From contig NZ_JAAKZG010000004.1 in the NCBI RefSeq assembly GCF_011045115.1, positions 124,001-188,000 of the forward strand: a stretch of 64,000 bases of DNA, given 5' to 3'. The notes beneath the pieces are model-generated. The model was given only the letters and a program-made list of their open reading frames with translations. It was not told where the DNA came from and did not search any database. The position numbers and the translations under genes were made by a program. Positions within the stretch are counted from its first letter, which is position 1. Each line of letters starts with the position of its first letter. The stretch comes from Mesorhizobium zhangyense. Lineage in GTDB: Bacteria > Pseudomonadota > Alphaproteobacteria > Rhizobiales > Rhizobiaceae. This document shows positions 39,662 to 49,070 of the stretch, piece after piece.

Positions 39662-40873
39662 ATGCATATGACGCCTAACCACGGTTCACTAGCCAATCTC
39701 AAGGTGATCGATGCCAGCCGCGTGCTGGGCGGTCCCTATGCCGGTCAGGTCCTGGCCGACCATGGCGCCGACGTCATCAAGATCGAACCGCCGGCAGGCG
39801 ACGAGACGCGCGGCTGGGGGCCACCCTTTCTCGACGAGACAGCAAGCTATTTTCTTGGCCTGAACCGCAACAAACGCGGCATGGCGCTCGACATGTCGCA
39901 GCCGGCGGGCCTCGAACTGCTCGCACGCATGCTCGAAGGTGCGGATGTCTTCATCGAGAACTTCAAGACCGGAACGCTTGAGCGCTGGGGGCTCGGCCGC
40001 GAGGAGATCGAGCGTCGTTTTCCGCGCCTCGTTCACTGCCGTGTCTCAGGTTTCGGTGCCGACGGTCCTCTAGGTGGCCTACCCGGTTATGATGCGGCCA
40101 TCCAGGCCTCCTGCGGCATCATGAGCGTCAATGGCGAACTGGGCGGCGCTCCACTCCGCGTCGGCCTGCCTGTGGTGGACATGGTGACGGGCCTCAACGC
40201 CGTCATCGGCATCATGATGGCGCTCAACGAGCGCGCAACCAGCGGCAAGGGCCAGTTCGTCGAAACGACGCTCTATGATTGCGGCGTGTCGCTGCTGCAT
40301 CCCCATCTGCCGAATTTTTATCTCTCGGGCAAAGTCGCTGCCCCCTCTGGCAATGCACATCCCAACATCTGTCCCTACGACACTTTCGCCACGGGCACAG
40401 ACCCGATCTTCCTGGCCGTCGGCAACAACCGGCAGTTCTCGACCTTGTGCCGCACCATCGGGCGTGAGGATCTGCCGGAGGATCCCCGGTTTGCCTCGAA
40501 CGGCGAGCGCAATGTCAACCGCGATGCACTCAAGATCGAACTGGAAAAGGCTCTTGCGGCGCATGAGTGCAACCCGCTTGCAGACACGCTGATCAAGGCC
40601 GGCGTACCCTGCGGCGCGGTGCGCAGCATCGACCAGGTCGTCGCCGACCCGCACACCAAGCATCGCGAAATGGTGGTGGATATCGGCGCCTATCGCGGCA
40701 CCGGCAGCCCGATCAAGCTGTCGCGCACCCCGGCAAGTTACCGCATGGCGCCGCCACGCTTTGCAGAGCATACCGGTGAGATTCTCGATGCACTCGCCAT
40801 CGACCACGACCGCTACAGCGAGGTTCTGCCCGGTCATGACCCGGTCAAGCCAACCCGCGCCAAGACTGCCTGA
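39662..40873 (+). CDS. CaiB/BaiF family III CoA-transferase
   Basis: A 403-residue family III CoA-transferase. VIDASRVLGGPYAGQVLADHGADVIKIEPPAGDETR at the N-terminus, FIENFKTGTLERWGL, and PGYDAAIQASCGIMSVNGE are typical. LPVVDMVTGLNAVIGIMMAL carries the conserved Asp that forms the acyl anhydride. Family members such as formyl-CoA and carnitinyl-CoA transferases move CoA between carboxylic acids without ATP. It begins 12 bases after the beta subunit gene. In this array it could activate the substrate acid at the expense of a product acyl-CoA; the acid is unknown. Confidence 0.92.
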   Translation: MHMTPNHGSLANLKVIDASRVLGGPYAGQVLADHGADVIKIEPPAGDETRGWGPPFLDETASYFLGLNRNKRGMALDMSQPAGLELLARMLEGADVFIENFKTGTLERWGLGREEIERRFPRLVHCRVSGFGADGPLGGLPGYDAAIQASCGIMSVNGELGGAPLRVGLPVVDMVTGLNAVIGIMMALNERATSGKGQFVETTLYDCGVSLLHPHLPNFYLSGKVAAPSGNAHPNICPYDTFATGTDPIFLAVGNNRQFSTLCRTIGREDLPEDPRFASNGERNVNRDALKIELEKALAAHECNPLADTLIKAGVPCGAVRSIDQVVADPHTKHREMVVDIGAYRGTGSPIKLSRTPASYRMAPPRFAEHTGEILDALAIDHDRYSEVLPGHDPVKPTRAKTA

Positions 40874-40882
40874 GGAAGAGAG

Positions 40883-41932
40883 ATGGCGAGCGAAACACTG
40901 ACCATCGGCACCATCGGCGACGGCTTCATGCAGCCGCGCTTTTTCGAGGAAGCACTGCAGAAACGCCTCGGCGAACGGCCCGTCACCTACAAGAACATGA
41001 TCCTCGACTGGCCGCTCAAGGTGCAGTCGACCAAGCGTGACCCTGTGCTGCCGGTGGCCGAGTTCGTCGGACGACCGGAGCACTATTTCGAGTTCCTCTC
41101 CGATGTCGATATTCTCGTCACGCATCTGGCACCGGTTACGTCGGATAGCCTGTCCCATGCGCCAAAGCTGAAGATAATCGCGGTGTCGCGCGGTGGGCCG
41201 GTGAACATCGAGATGCCGGCAGCGCGCGAGCGCGGCGTCACCGTCATCAACACGCCCGGCCGCAACGCCTCGGCGGTTGCCGAATTCACCGTCGCGTCGC
41301 TGCTTGCCGAAACCCGCAATCTCATTCGCGGCCATCTGTCGGTGGCGAGCGGCGAGTTCAAGCGCGACTTCTATCATTTCGACCATACCGGCCCGGAGCT
41401 TTGCGAGCTGACCGTCGGAATCGTCGGCTATGGCGATATCGGCACCCGCGTCGCGCGCCTGCTTCGCCCGTTCGGCTGCAGGATACTGGTGTCCGATCCA
41501 TTCAAGCAGCTCACCGACGAAGACCGCGCCGCTGGCATTGAGAAGGTAGAACTCGACGATCTGTTGCGCAGCGCCGACGTCGTCACGCTTCACCCGCGCG
41601 TCACGCCCGAGACGAAGGGCATGATCGGCAGGGCACGGATCGAGATGATGAAGCCCGGCTCCTACATCGTGAACACGACGCGCGGGCAGGTGCTGGATTA
41701 CGCAGCCCTTTATGATGCCCTCGTCTCCGGCCACCTCAAGGGCGCGGCGCTCGACACGTTCGATCCAGAGCCGCCGCCCGCTGATTTGCCTCTGCTGAAG
41801 TTGCCGAATGTGACGCTGTCGCCACACATCGCCGGAGCGTCACGCTACTCCATCATCAAGGCCGCCGACATGATCGCCGAAGATATCGGGCGTATCCTCG
41901 ACGGCCAACCTCCCCTCTACCCGACCAAGTGA
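40883..41932 (+). CDS. D-isomer-specific 2-hydroxyacid dehydrogenase family protein
   Basis: A 349-residue dehydrogenase of the SerA/GhrB superfamily. The NAD fold has VGIVGYGDIGTRVARLLRPFG near residue 175, and the catalytic set is Arg in VSRGGPVNI, Glu in LDTFDPEPPP and His in SPHIAGASRYS. RGQVLDYAALYDALVSGHLKGAALD is standard. The closest annotation would be a phosphoglycerate-dehydrogenase-like 2-hydroxyacid dehydrogenase, but there is no ACT domain. GAGGAAGAG precedes the ATG. Followed by a class II aldolase and a sugar kinase, it may oxidise a C4-C6 aldonic acid, as in threonate/erythronate pathways, although those use a different kinase family. Confidence 0.9.
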   Translation: MASETLTIGTIGDGFMQPRFFEEALQKRLGERPVTYKNMILDWPLKVQSTKRDPVLPVAEFVGRPEHYFEFLSDVDILVTHLAPVTSDSLSHAPKLKIIAVSRGGPVNIEMPAARERGVTVINTPGRNASAVAEFTVASLLAETRNLIRGHLSVASGEFKRDFYHFDHTGPELCELTVGIVGYGDIGTRVARLLRPFGCRILVSDPFKQLTDEDRAAGIEKVELDDLLRSADVVTLHPRVTPETKGMIGRARIEMMKPGSYIVNTTRGQVLDYAALYDALVSGHLKGAALDTFDPEPPPADLPLLKLPNVTLSPHIAGASRYSIIKAADMIAEDIGRILDGQPPLYPTK

Positions 41933-41940
41933 GCAAAGCC

Positions 41941-42615
41941 ATGAGTGAAGAACTTTCCCTGCGCACGGAGTTGATCGAAGCCTGCCGCAGCATGAACCGT
42001 CTGGGCATCAACAAGGGCACGGCGGGTAATATCAGCGTGCGCCATGGCAATGGCTTCCTGATCTCGCCGACCGGCATCCCCTATGAGAAGCTGACGCCGG
42101 ATCATGTCGTCGCCATGAACTGGGATGCGACCTATGAGGGCGATGTCCTACCTTCCAGCGAATGGCGGTTCCACCGCGATATCCTCAAGGCACGACCGGA
42201 CCTGAATGCGGTGGTTCACACGCATTCCGTCTATGCGACCAGCGTTTCTATCCTGCGCAAGGACATCCCGGCCATCCACTATTCCATTGCGGCTGCCGGC
42301 GGTCCGACGATCCGCTGCGCCCCTTATGAAATCTTCGGATCGCAGGAACTGGCCGATCAGGTCGTGAAGGCGCTCGAAGGCCGCAGGGCCTGCCTGATGG
42401 CGCATCATGGGGTGATCACCGCACATGTCTCCATCGCCCGCGCCCTTGCGCTGGCGGTAACCGTCGAGCAGCTGGCGCAGGAATATCTGCTCTGCTTGCC
42501 TCTCGGCGAGCCGCCGGTCCTGTCCGACGCTGAGATCGCGGACGTGCTGGAGAAGTTCAAGACCTACGGCCAGCAAAGCACGAAAGCGCTTGAGGGACTG
42601 CGTCAGGCCTCCTAA
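41941..42615 (+). CDS. Class II aldolase/adducin family protein
   Basis: A 224-residue zinc aldolase domain protein. GTAGNISVRHGNGFLISPTGIPYEKL, SSEWRFHRDILKARPDLNAVVHTHSVYAT with the catalytic Glu and two zinc His residues, and MAHHGVIT with the third His are intact. Fuculose-, rhamnulose- and ribulose-phosphate enzymes and 3-oxo-tetronate-phosphate decarboxylases belong here. I prefer the ATG at 41941 over an in-frame GTG at 41929 that overlaps the previous stop. Between a hydroxyacid dehydrogenase and an FGGY kinase, it most likely cleaves or decarboxylates a phosphorylated sugar or sugar acid. Confidence 0.9.
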   Translation: MSEELSLRTELIEACRSMNRLGINKGTAGNISVRHGNGFLISPTGIPYEKLTPDHVVAMNWDATYEGDVLPSSEWRFHRDILKARPDLNAVVHTHSVYATSVSILRKDIPAIHYSIAAAGGPTIRCAPYEIFGSQELADQVVKALEGRRACLMAHHGVITAHVSIARALALAVTVEQLAQEYLLCLPLGEPPVLSDAEIADVLEKFKTYGQQSTKALEGLRQAS

Positions 42616-42648
42616 GCGAGGGTAAGTCAAGCGATTCGAGGGCCATCC

Positions 42649-44154
42649 GTGCTGATCTGTCTCGATTCCGGAACGACCGCGGTCAAGGCTGGCGCCTTCG
42701 ATCGAGGGGGCCGTCTTGTCGCGACGGCGCAGCGCGACAACTCCGCCCTTCGCCGCGACGGCAGCCGCGTCGAGCAGGATATGCTTACGACGCGGGGGGA
42801 TGTTTTTGCCGCGATTGAAGAATGCGCCGCAAAGGCTGGCGGCAAGATAGAGGCCCTGATTCTCACCGGACAGGGCGACGGCCTCTGGCCGATCGACACA
42901 GACGGTCTACCGGTTGGAAACGCCATCACCTGGCTCGACGGCCGCGCCCGTTCGCTGGCGTCCGAGTACCGTCGCGACGGCAGCTTTGAGGCGATCGAAG
43001 CTGTCACCTTTTCGCAGCCGACCGCAGCCTCGCAAAGCCTGCATCTTCTATGGCTGCAGCAGAACGATCCCGAGAGGTTGCGCCGCATCAGCCATGCGCT
43101 GCGCCTGAAGGAATGGCTCTTTCTTTGTCTCACAGGTGCCCTCAAGGCCGAGCCGAGTGCGGTCCTCCCGGTCTGGGGCGACTGGCGTACGGGCAAACTC
43201 ACGCGCATTGCACAAGAGACACTGGGGCTTGAGCGCGGCATCGAGCTTCTTCCGGAATTGGAAGAGGTCGGTCAATGCTCTGCCGGCCTTACAAATGATG
43301 TCGCCGCTGCATTGGGGCTGCCCGCCGGCCTGCCTGTGCTGCTCGGCCCCGGCGACGTGCAGGCAACGCTGATCGGCCTTGGCCTCGGCACACGCCCGGG
43401 CGTTGCGCGTGCTTCGATCTTCGGCACGAGCGCGATTCACGCGCGCCACCTTCTGGACCCGCTGCAGATGCCGGAAAAGCCGGCCGGCGCGATGGTTCAG
43501 AAATTCGTTCTCGGCGAAGGCTTTCTCTGCTTCCATCCGAGCTTCAACGGCGCGACACTCTTTCGTCATATCGCCGGTCTTCTCGGTCAGGATGGCGCTG
43601 GCAGCTGCAAGCCCACCTATTCTAATGTGGTTCTTCACCCGTTTTTCGAGCCTGGCGGCGAACGTGCGCCATACACCTCGCCGCATGCAAGCGGTGCTGC
43701 CTTCGGCCTCTCCGCCGCCACGCGCCCGGAGGAACTCGCCTGGGCGGCGCGGGAAGCGCTCGCCTTCGTTGCGCGCAAGAGCCACGACATGATGGGCCAT
43801 GCCGACGGCGAAATGGCACTCGGCGGCGGGCTTGCCGCGGACCCGGACTTCGGCAAATTCCTGGCTACAACCATGAACGCTCCGGTGCAATCGATGGCCG
43901 GCGCCCATGCCGGCCTGCGCGGTCTCGGCGCAATTGCGGCGGTAACACTCGGTTGGGCGACTTCCAGCGAGCTCGCATCGCACTGGATCGGTGCGCCGGA
44001 TGCGCGGATCGAGCCGGACACCGGTCAGGTCGCGGACTACGCCGCACAAAAATTCGACATCTTCTCGCGTCTTGTCGACGCTGTGTCTCCTCTGTGGGAA
44101 GAGCTTGGCGTTCTCGGCGACCGGGCAACGGAACTTCGAAAGGAATGCGCCTGA
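42649..44154 (+). CDS. FGGY family carbohydrate kinase
   Basis: A 501-residue two-domain sugar kinase. The N-terminal phosphate loop ICLDSGTTAVKAGAFD, TGQGDGLWPIDTDG near residue 66, TWLDGRA, LGPGDVQATLIGLG and the C-terminal signature GGGLAADPDFGKFLATTMNAPV are all present. FGGY kinases phosphorylate pentuloses, hexuloses, polyols, glycerol or the AI-2 precursor; the sequence alone does not choose. The start is a GTG with GAGGG six bases upstream. The stop overlaps the next start by one base (TGATG). Its place after a class II aldolase resembles ketose-kinase/aldolase pairs. Confidence 0.9.
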   Translation: MLICLDSGTTAVKAGAFDRGGRLVATAQRDNSALRRDGSRVEQDMLTTRGDVFAAIEECAAKAGGKIEALILTGQGDGLWPIDTDGLPVGNAITWLDGRARSLASEYRRDGSFEAIEAVTFSQPTAASQSLHLLWLQQNDPERLRRISHALRLKEWLFLCLTGALKAEPSAVLPVWGDWRTGKLTRIAQETLGLERGIELLPELEEVGQCSAGLTNDVAAALGLPAGLPVLLGPGDVQATLIGLGLGTRPGVARASIFGTSAIHARHLLDPLQMPEKPAGAMVQKFVLGEGFLCFHPSFNGATLFRHIAGLLGQDGAGSCKPTYSNVVLHPFFEPGGERAPYTSPHASGAAFGLSAATRPEELAWAAREALAFVARKSHDMMGHADGEMALGGGLAADPDFGKFLATTMNAPVQSMAGAHAGLRGLGAIAAVTLGWATSSELASHWIGAPDARIEPDTGQVADYAAQKFDIFSRLVDAVSPLWEELGVLGDRATELRKECA

Positions 44155-45707
44155 TGAACGGTGCCGATCTTCTGTGCGAGACGCTGCTCGCCAACGACAT
44201 CGATGTCTGCTTCGCCAATCCGGGCACCTCGGAAATGCATTTCGTAGCGGCCCTCGACAGGCAGCCACTGATGAGATGCGTGCTCGGCCTTTTCGAAGGC
44301 GTGGTGACCGGGGCAGCCGACGGCTATGCACGCATGGCGGATAAGCCCGCGGCGACGCTACTGCATCTCGGGCCGGGCCTCGCCAACGGCCTTGCCAATC
44401 TGCACAATGCCAGGCGCGCGCGCACGCCGATGGTCAATGTGGTCGGCGAGCATGCCACCTATCACCTGAAATACGATGCACCGCTCACCTCCGACATCGA
44501 GTCGCTGGCGCGGCCGATGTCGCACTGGGTCGGGCGCGCTACGGACGCCGACTCCGTTGGCAAGGTGACCGAGGACGCTATCCGCGCGGCCCGCAAGCTT
44601 CCCGGCGGCATCGCAACGATGATCCTGCCTGCCGACGCTGCCTGGACCGACACGACCTCTTCGGACTTGCCGAGCGTGATCGTGCCGGAAGGCTCACAGC
44701 CTCTCGATCAGGCGCAAATTCGGGCCGCGGCGGAAGCTTTGCGCAATGCGCGCAACCCGACCATCCTGGTAACCGGGGCCGCCTTGCGGGACGCGCCGCT
44801 GCGCACGCTTGACAGGATTGCGCAGATAACGAATGCCCGCCTGATGGCGCAGCAGTCCAACGGACGTATGGAGCGTGGCGCCGGACGGGTTCAGCTCGAC
44901 CGCGTACCCTATGTGGTCGAGCACGCTGTCGCTGCATTCGCAGACACCGATCTCGTCGTGCTGGTCGGGGCCAAGGCACCGGTCGGCTTCTTCGCCTATC
45001 CGGGAAAGCCAAGCAGCATGCTGACGGACAACTGCCAGGTCATGGATCTCGCCGAGCCGGGCGCGGACATCATCGCCGCAATCGATGCGCTTGCCGACGA
45101 AACTGGGCCCGGCGCAACCATCGAGGCGCGGCTGGCGAAACGCTGGCAGCCGGAGCCCGTTCGCGGCAAGCTCACGCCCGAGGCCATCGCCGTTGCGCTG
45201 GCGCACCACATGCCCGCGAATGCCATCATCTGCGATGAATCCGTTTCTTCTGGTCGCGACTTTTTCCGCAGCACCTATGGCGCGGAGCCGCATGATTTCT
45301 TGCAACTCACCGGCGGCGCGATCGGCATCGGCCTTCCGCTTGCCACGGGCGCGGCAATCGCCTGCCCCGACCGCAAGGTGATCACCCTCCAGGCGGATGG
45401 CAGCGGCATGTATACGGTCCAGGCCCTGTGGACACAGGCACGGGAGCGGCTTGATACGCTGACGATCGTTTTTGCCAACCGCCGCTATGCGATCCTGCAC
45501 GGCGAACTGCGCCAGGTCGGCGCCGGCACGCCAGGCCGAAACGCCAGCCGCATGCTGGATCTCGACGACCCGCATCTCGACTGGGTAAAGATGGCGGGAA
45601 GCATGGGCGTTGAAGCGGCACGCGCCGAGACTGCCGAGGCCTTCGCCGACCTCCTGAAGACGGCCTGCGCAAAGCGCGGACCATTCCTGATCGAGGCTGT
45701 CCTTTGA
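44154..45707 (+). CDS. Thiamine diphosphate-dependent enzyme (acetolactate synthase large subunit-like)
   Basis: A 517-residue TPP enzyme. CFANPGTSEMHFVAAL, LFEGVVTGAADGYARMADKP with the cofactor-activating Glu, LLHLGPGLANGLANLHNA, and the diphosphate motif QADGSGMYTVQALWTQ...FANRRY are visible. The usual GDGS reads ADGS here, and NNxxY reads NRRY. This is the branch usually annotated acetolactate synthase but lacking a regulatory small subunit nearby; benzoylformate-decarboxylase-like or other 2-ketoacid decarboxylase/ligase activity is equally possible. It starts at the ATG overlapping the kinase stop. In this array it would decarboxylate a 2-ketoacid formed by the dehydrogenases. Confidence 0.88.
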   Translation: MNGADLLCETLLANDIDVCFANPGTSEMHFVAALDRQPLMRCVLGLFEGVVTGAADGYARMADKPAATLLHLGPGLANGLANLHNARRARTPMVNVVGEHATYHLKYDAPLTSDIESLARPMSHWVGRATDADSVGKVTEDAIRAARKLPGGIATMILPADAAWTDTTSSDLPSVIVPEGSQPLDQAQIRAAAEALRNARNPTILVTGAALRDAPLRTLDRIAQITNARLMAQQSNGRMERGAGRVQLDRVPYVVEHAVAAFADTDLVVLVGAKAPVGFFAYPGKPSSMLTDNCQVMDLAEPGADIIAAIDALADETGPGATIEARLAKRWQPEPVRGKLTPEAIAVALAHHMPANAIICDESVSSGRDFFRSTYGAEPHDFLQLTGGAIGIGLPLATGAAIACPDRKVITLQADGSGMYTVQALWTQARERLDTLTIVFANRRYAILHGELRQVGAGTPGRNASRMLDLDDPHLDWVKMAGSMGVEAARAETAEAFADLLKTACAKRGPFLIEAVL

Positions 45708-45735
45708 ACCGCGGCTCACCATCAACGAGGGTGAA

Positions 45736-48045
45736 ATGACCACAATTCGACGCGTCCCGCATTGCAGCCATTGGGGTGCCTATACGATCCTCGTCGACGG
45801 AGACCGGATCGTTGGCGTGGAGCCCTTCGAACACGACCCGGCGCCATCCCCGATCATTCAGTCGATTACCGAATGGGCAAACCCCGAACGCCGCGTGCTG
45901 CAGCCGATGGTACGCTCCGGCTGGCTGGAAAAGCGCGAGGCCAGCGACGGCCGTGGGCGCGGGAATGAAAAATTCGTGCCGGTCAGCTGGGACGAGGCAT
46001 TTTCGCTCGTCGCCGGCGAAATCAGCCGGGTGAGCCAGGCCTACGGCAATGCATCGATCTTCGCGGGTTCCTATGGCTGGACGAGCTGCGGCCGGTTTCA
46101 CCATGCGTCGTCGCTGCTCAAGCGGACCCTCAATCTCGTCGGCGGCTTCACCGGCCATGTCGACACCTACAGCATCGCCGCTGGACCCGTCATTCTCAGG
46201 CATACGCTCGGCAGCGAAGCGGCTTGCGGCGGGCAGGCGAACACGCTCGATTCCATCGCCGAACACACCGAAACGCTGGTCGTCTTCGGCGCGCTTTCGC
46301 CAAGGACAGCGCAGACAGAAGCGGGTGGCATAGGCTCTCATTCACTCGAAACGCATCTACGCCGCATCGTCGAACGCAAGGTGCGGGTCATCCTCGTATC
46401 GCCGCTGAAGGACGATCTGCCGGAATGGGTCGGCGCCGAATGGTGGCCGATACGCCCAAACACCGACACGGCACTCATGCTTGGCCTCGCCGGCGAGATC
46501 GTCAAAGCCGGCAGGCACGATGCCGATTTTCTGGCGCGGTGCTGCAGCGGGTCCGACGAGTTTCTCGCCTATCTAAAGGGCGAGAATGACGGCGCGCCAA
46601 AAGACGCTGCATGGTCGGCAAAGATTTCGGGTCTGGACGCATACAAGATTGCTGAACTCTCAAGGATACTCGTCGCAACGCGGAGCATGATCACCGTGAG
46701 CTGGAGCCTGCAGCGGGCGCATCATGGCGAACAGCCGTTTTGGGCTGCGCTCGGCCTCGCCGCAGTCACCGGCCAGATCGGCCTGCCGGGCGGCGGCGTC
46801 GGTTACGGCTACGGTTCGCTTGGCGGCGTCGGTGCACCCTACAATATCGGGAAATCACCGGCGATCTCGCAGCTCGCGAAACCGATCGACAGCTTCATCC
46901 CCGTCGCCCGCATCACCGACATGCTGCTCAATCCGGGCAAGCCCTTCACCTATCAGGGCGAGACCCGAACCTACCCGGATGCCCGTCTCGTCTACTGGGC
47001 CGGCGGCAACCCCTATCACCATCATCAGGACATCAACCGCCTGTCGGAAGCCTGGACGCGGCCTGAAACGATCATCGTGCAGGACCCTATGTGGACGGCG
47101 ACGGCGCAGCGCGCCGACATCGTCCTGCCGGCGAGCACTTCGATCGAGCGCAACGACCTTGCCGGAAACCGCCGCTCGGATTTCATCCTGGCCATGCACA
47201 AGGCAATCGAGCCGCTGGGCGAGGCGCGCTCCGACTTCGACATTTTCCACGGCATTGCGCAGGAACTGGGCGTCGGCGACGCGTTCAGTGAAGGGCGCGA
47301 CGAGATGGGCTGGCTGCGCTATCTCTATGACGCAAGCCGCGAAGACGCGGCTGAACGCTTCGGCTTCGAGATGCCGGATTTCGAGTCCTTCTGGGAAACC
47401 GGCTATGCGCGCGTTCCCGTAAAGACGCATCACACCTATCTCGCCGAATATCGCGAGGACCCGGCCGCAAACGCGCTGGCGACCGAAAGCGGCCGCATCG
47501 TGCTTGGCAGCGAGACGCTGGCGCGGCTTGGCTATCAGGATTGCCTCAGCCATCCCGCCTGGATCGAGCCGGCCGAGTGGCTTGGGAACTGTTCACCCGA
47601 TGAGCTGCATCTCGTCTCGCACCAGCCGGAGGGCCGACTGCACAGTCAGCTCGAGACCGCCGTTGCGAGCCGCGCGCATAAGCGCAACGGACGCGAGCAG
47701 GCAAAGCTGAATTCGCGCGATGCCGGCCGGCTCGGTATAGCGGACGGCGACACGATTCGCCTGTGGAACGAGCGGGGAGCCTGCCTGGCAACGGCAACGC
47801 TGACCGACGCAGTCAGGACTGGCGTCATCGTCCTTCCAACCGGCGCATGGCTCACGCCCGTCGGCAATAGCGGCCTCGACATTGCTGGCAACCCGAACGT
47901 GCTGACGCTCGACGTTCCAACATCGAGCTTCGGTCAGGGCTGCTCGGCCCACACCTGTCTGGTTCACGTCGAACCCTATGGCGGCGACGTCGAAGACGCG
48001 CACCGCACCTATCAGAACGCGCTCGAAGCGCTTGATGCAGTTTGA
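45736..48045 (+). CDS. Molybdopterin-dependent oxidoreductase, DMSO reductase family (BisC/TorA-like)
   Basis: A 769-residue molybdoenzyme with bis-MGD folds. SIFAGSYGWTSCGRFHHASSLLKR (about residues 105-128) is the family motif with a Ser in the position that ligates Mo in DMSO, TMAO and biotin sulfoxide reductases. There is no N-terminal CxxC Fe-S site and no Tat or Sec signal, so it should be cytoplasmic and resembles BisC. The C-terminal dinucleotide-binding part has AKLNSRDAGRLGIADGDTIRLWNERG and VRTGVIVLPTGAW. BisC-like proteins reduce S- or N-oxides. Placement in a CoA/sugar-acid catabolic array next to a rhodanese is unusual. Confidence 0.92.
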   Translation: MTTIRRVPHCSHWGAYTILVDGDRIVGVEPFEHDPAPSPIIQSITEWANPERRVLQPMVRSGWLEKREASDGRGRGNEKFVPVSWDEAFSLVAGEISRVSQAYGNASIFAGSYGWTSCGRFHHASSLLKRTLNLVGGFTGHVDTYSIAAGPVILRHTLGSEAACGGQANTLDSIAEHTETLVVFGALSPRTAQTEAGGIGSHSLETHLRRIVERKVRVILVSPLKDDLPEWVGAEWWPIRPNTDTALMLGLAGEIVKAGRHDADFLARCCSGSDEFLAYLKGENDGAPKDAAWSAKISGLDAYKIAELSRILVATRSMITVSWSLQRAHHGEQPFWAALGLAAVTGQIGLPGGGVGYGYGSLGGVGAPYNIGKSPAISQLAKPIDSFIPVARITDMLLNPGKPFTYQGETRTYPDARLVYWAGGNPYHHHQDINRLSEAWTRPETIIVQDPMWTATAQRADIVLPASTSIERNDLAGNRRSDFILAMHKAIEPLGEARSDFDIFHGIAQELGVGDAFSEGRDEMGWLRYLYDASREDAAERFGFEMPDFESFWETGYARVPVKTHHTYLAEYREDPAANALATESGRIVLGSETLARLGYQDCLSHPAWIEPAEWLGNCSPDELHLVSHQPEGRLHSQLETAVASRAHKRNGREQAKLNSRDAGRLGIADGDTIRLWNERGACLATATLTDAVRTGVIVLPTGAWLTPVGNSGLDIAGNPNVLTLDVPTSSFGQGCSAHTCLVHVEPYGGDVEDAHRTYQNALEALDAV

Positions 48046-48065
48046 TACGATATTTGGAGGACACC

Positions 48066-48635
48066 ATGAACGCACCCGCCATAAGCCGCTTCCCCATCCC
48101 GGAGATCAAGGATCTTCCCGAGGATATCCGCGACCGCATTCTGGCGGTTCAGGAGAAGTCGGGCTTCGTCCCGAATGTCTTTCTGACGCTTGCCCACCGG
48201 CCGGAGGAATTCCGGGCATTCTTCGCCTATCACGATGCGCTCATGGACAAGCCCGGTCCGATCACCAAGGCCGAGCGCGAGATGATCGTGGTGGCGACGA
48301 GCAACGCCAACCAATGCCAGTATTGCGTCGTAGCCCACGGGGCCATCCTGCGTATCCGGGCCAAGAACCCGCTCATCGCAGATCAGATCGCAGTCAACTA
48401 CCGCAAGGCAGACATCACGCCGCGCCAGATGGCAATGCTCGATTTCGCTATGAAGGTTTCGACACGCGCCTATGAGGTCGGCGACGCCGATGTCGAACTG
48501 CTGAAGGAACACGGCTTCACCGCAGAAGACGCCTGGGACATCACGGCGATCTCCGCCTTCTTCGGCATGTCGAACCGGCTTGCCAATGTGACGAGCATGC
48601 GCCCCAACGACGAATTTTATTCGATGGGACGCTGA
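48066..48635 (+). CDS. AhpD-like peroxidase-related enzyme (carboxymuconolactone decarboxylase family)
   Basis: A 189-residue AhpD-fold protein. KSGFVPNVFLTLAHRPEEFRAFF and SNANQCQYCVVAHGAILRI give the CxxC and proton-relay His of the peroxidase-related subgroup. The start is the ATG at 48066 with TTGGAGGAC upstream. Such proteins are usually thiol-dependent peroxidases or are uncharacterised companions of catabolic enzymes. Here it lies between the molybdoenzyme and the rhodanese genes, so redox or sulfur chemistry at this point of the pathway is plausible. Confidence 0.9.
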   Translation: MNAPAISRFPIPEIKDLPEDIRDRILAVQEKSGFVPNVFLTLAHRPEEFRAFFAYHDALMDKPGPITKAEREMIVVATSNANQCQYCVVAHGAILRIRAKNPLIADQIAVNYRKADITPRQMAMLDFAMKVSTRAYEVGDADVELLKEHGFTAEDAWDITAISAFFGMSNRLANVTSMRPNDEFYSMGR

Positions 48636-48639
48636 GCTT

Positions 48640-49041
48640 ATGGCCAGAGGTTACAAGGACATGCTGGCGGAAGCGGATGCCGTTGTTCAATCCGTCAGCA
48701 CCGGGGATATGGCTCCACTTGTCAGCGATGGCCAATACACGCTGGTCGATATCCGCGACGTGCGCGAGCTGGAGCGTGACGGCACGATCCCCGGAGCGAT
48801 GCACGCGCCGCGCGGGATGCTGGAGTTCTGGATTGATCCGGAAAGCCCATATCACAAGCCCGCTTTCGCTGAGGACAAGACCTTCGTGTTCTTCTGCGCC
48901 TCGGGCTGGAGATCGCTTCTGGCGGCCAAGGTCGCGCAGGAGATGGGCCTGAAGAGCATGAGCATGCGCGGCGGCTTTTCCGAATGGAAGAAGGCTGGTC
49001 TTCCTGTCGCCGAGCGCGAAAAGCGCGAGGCGAAAGGCTGA
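48640..49041 (+). CDS. Rhodanese-like domain protein
   Basis: A 133-residue single rhodanese domain. YTLVDIRDVRELERDGTIPGAMHAPRGMLEFW and the active loop FFCASGWRSLLAAKVAQEMGLKSMSMRGG (catalytic Cys near residue 86) are intact, so it can carry a persulfide. It starts four bases after the AhpD-like gene and is 29 bases from the FAD oxidase. A sulfurtransferase, possibly handling sulfur released by the upstream enzymes or maturing the molybdoenzyme cofactor, is a reasonable inference. Confidence 0.9.
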   Translation: MARGYKDMLAEADAVVQSVSTGDMAPLVSDGQYTLVDIRDVRELERDGTIPGAMHAPRGMLEFWIDPESPYHKPAFAEDKTFVFFCASGWRSLLAAKVAQEMGLKSMSMRGGFSEWKKAGLPVAEREKREAKG

Positions 49042-49070
49042 AGCCGGCGCCACTGCATGCAGGAGAAAAA

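Noticed and set aside
40079-41827. 582-codon minus-strand frame opposite the CaiB/BaiF and hydroxyacid dehydrogenase genes
   Set aside because: Shadow frame without domain motifs; both + strand genes are unmistakable.
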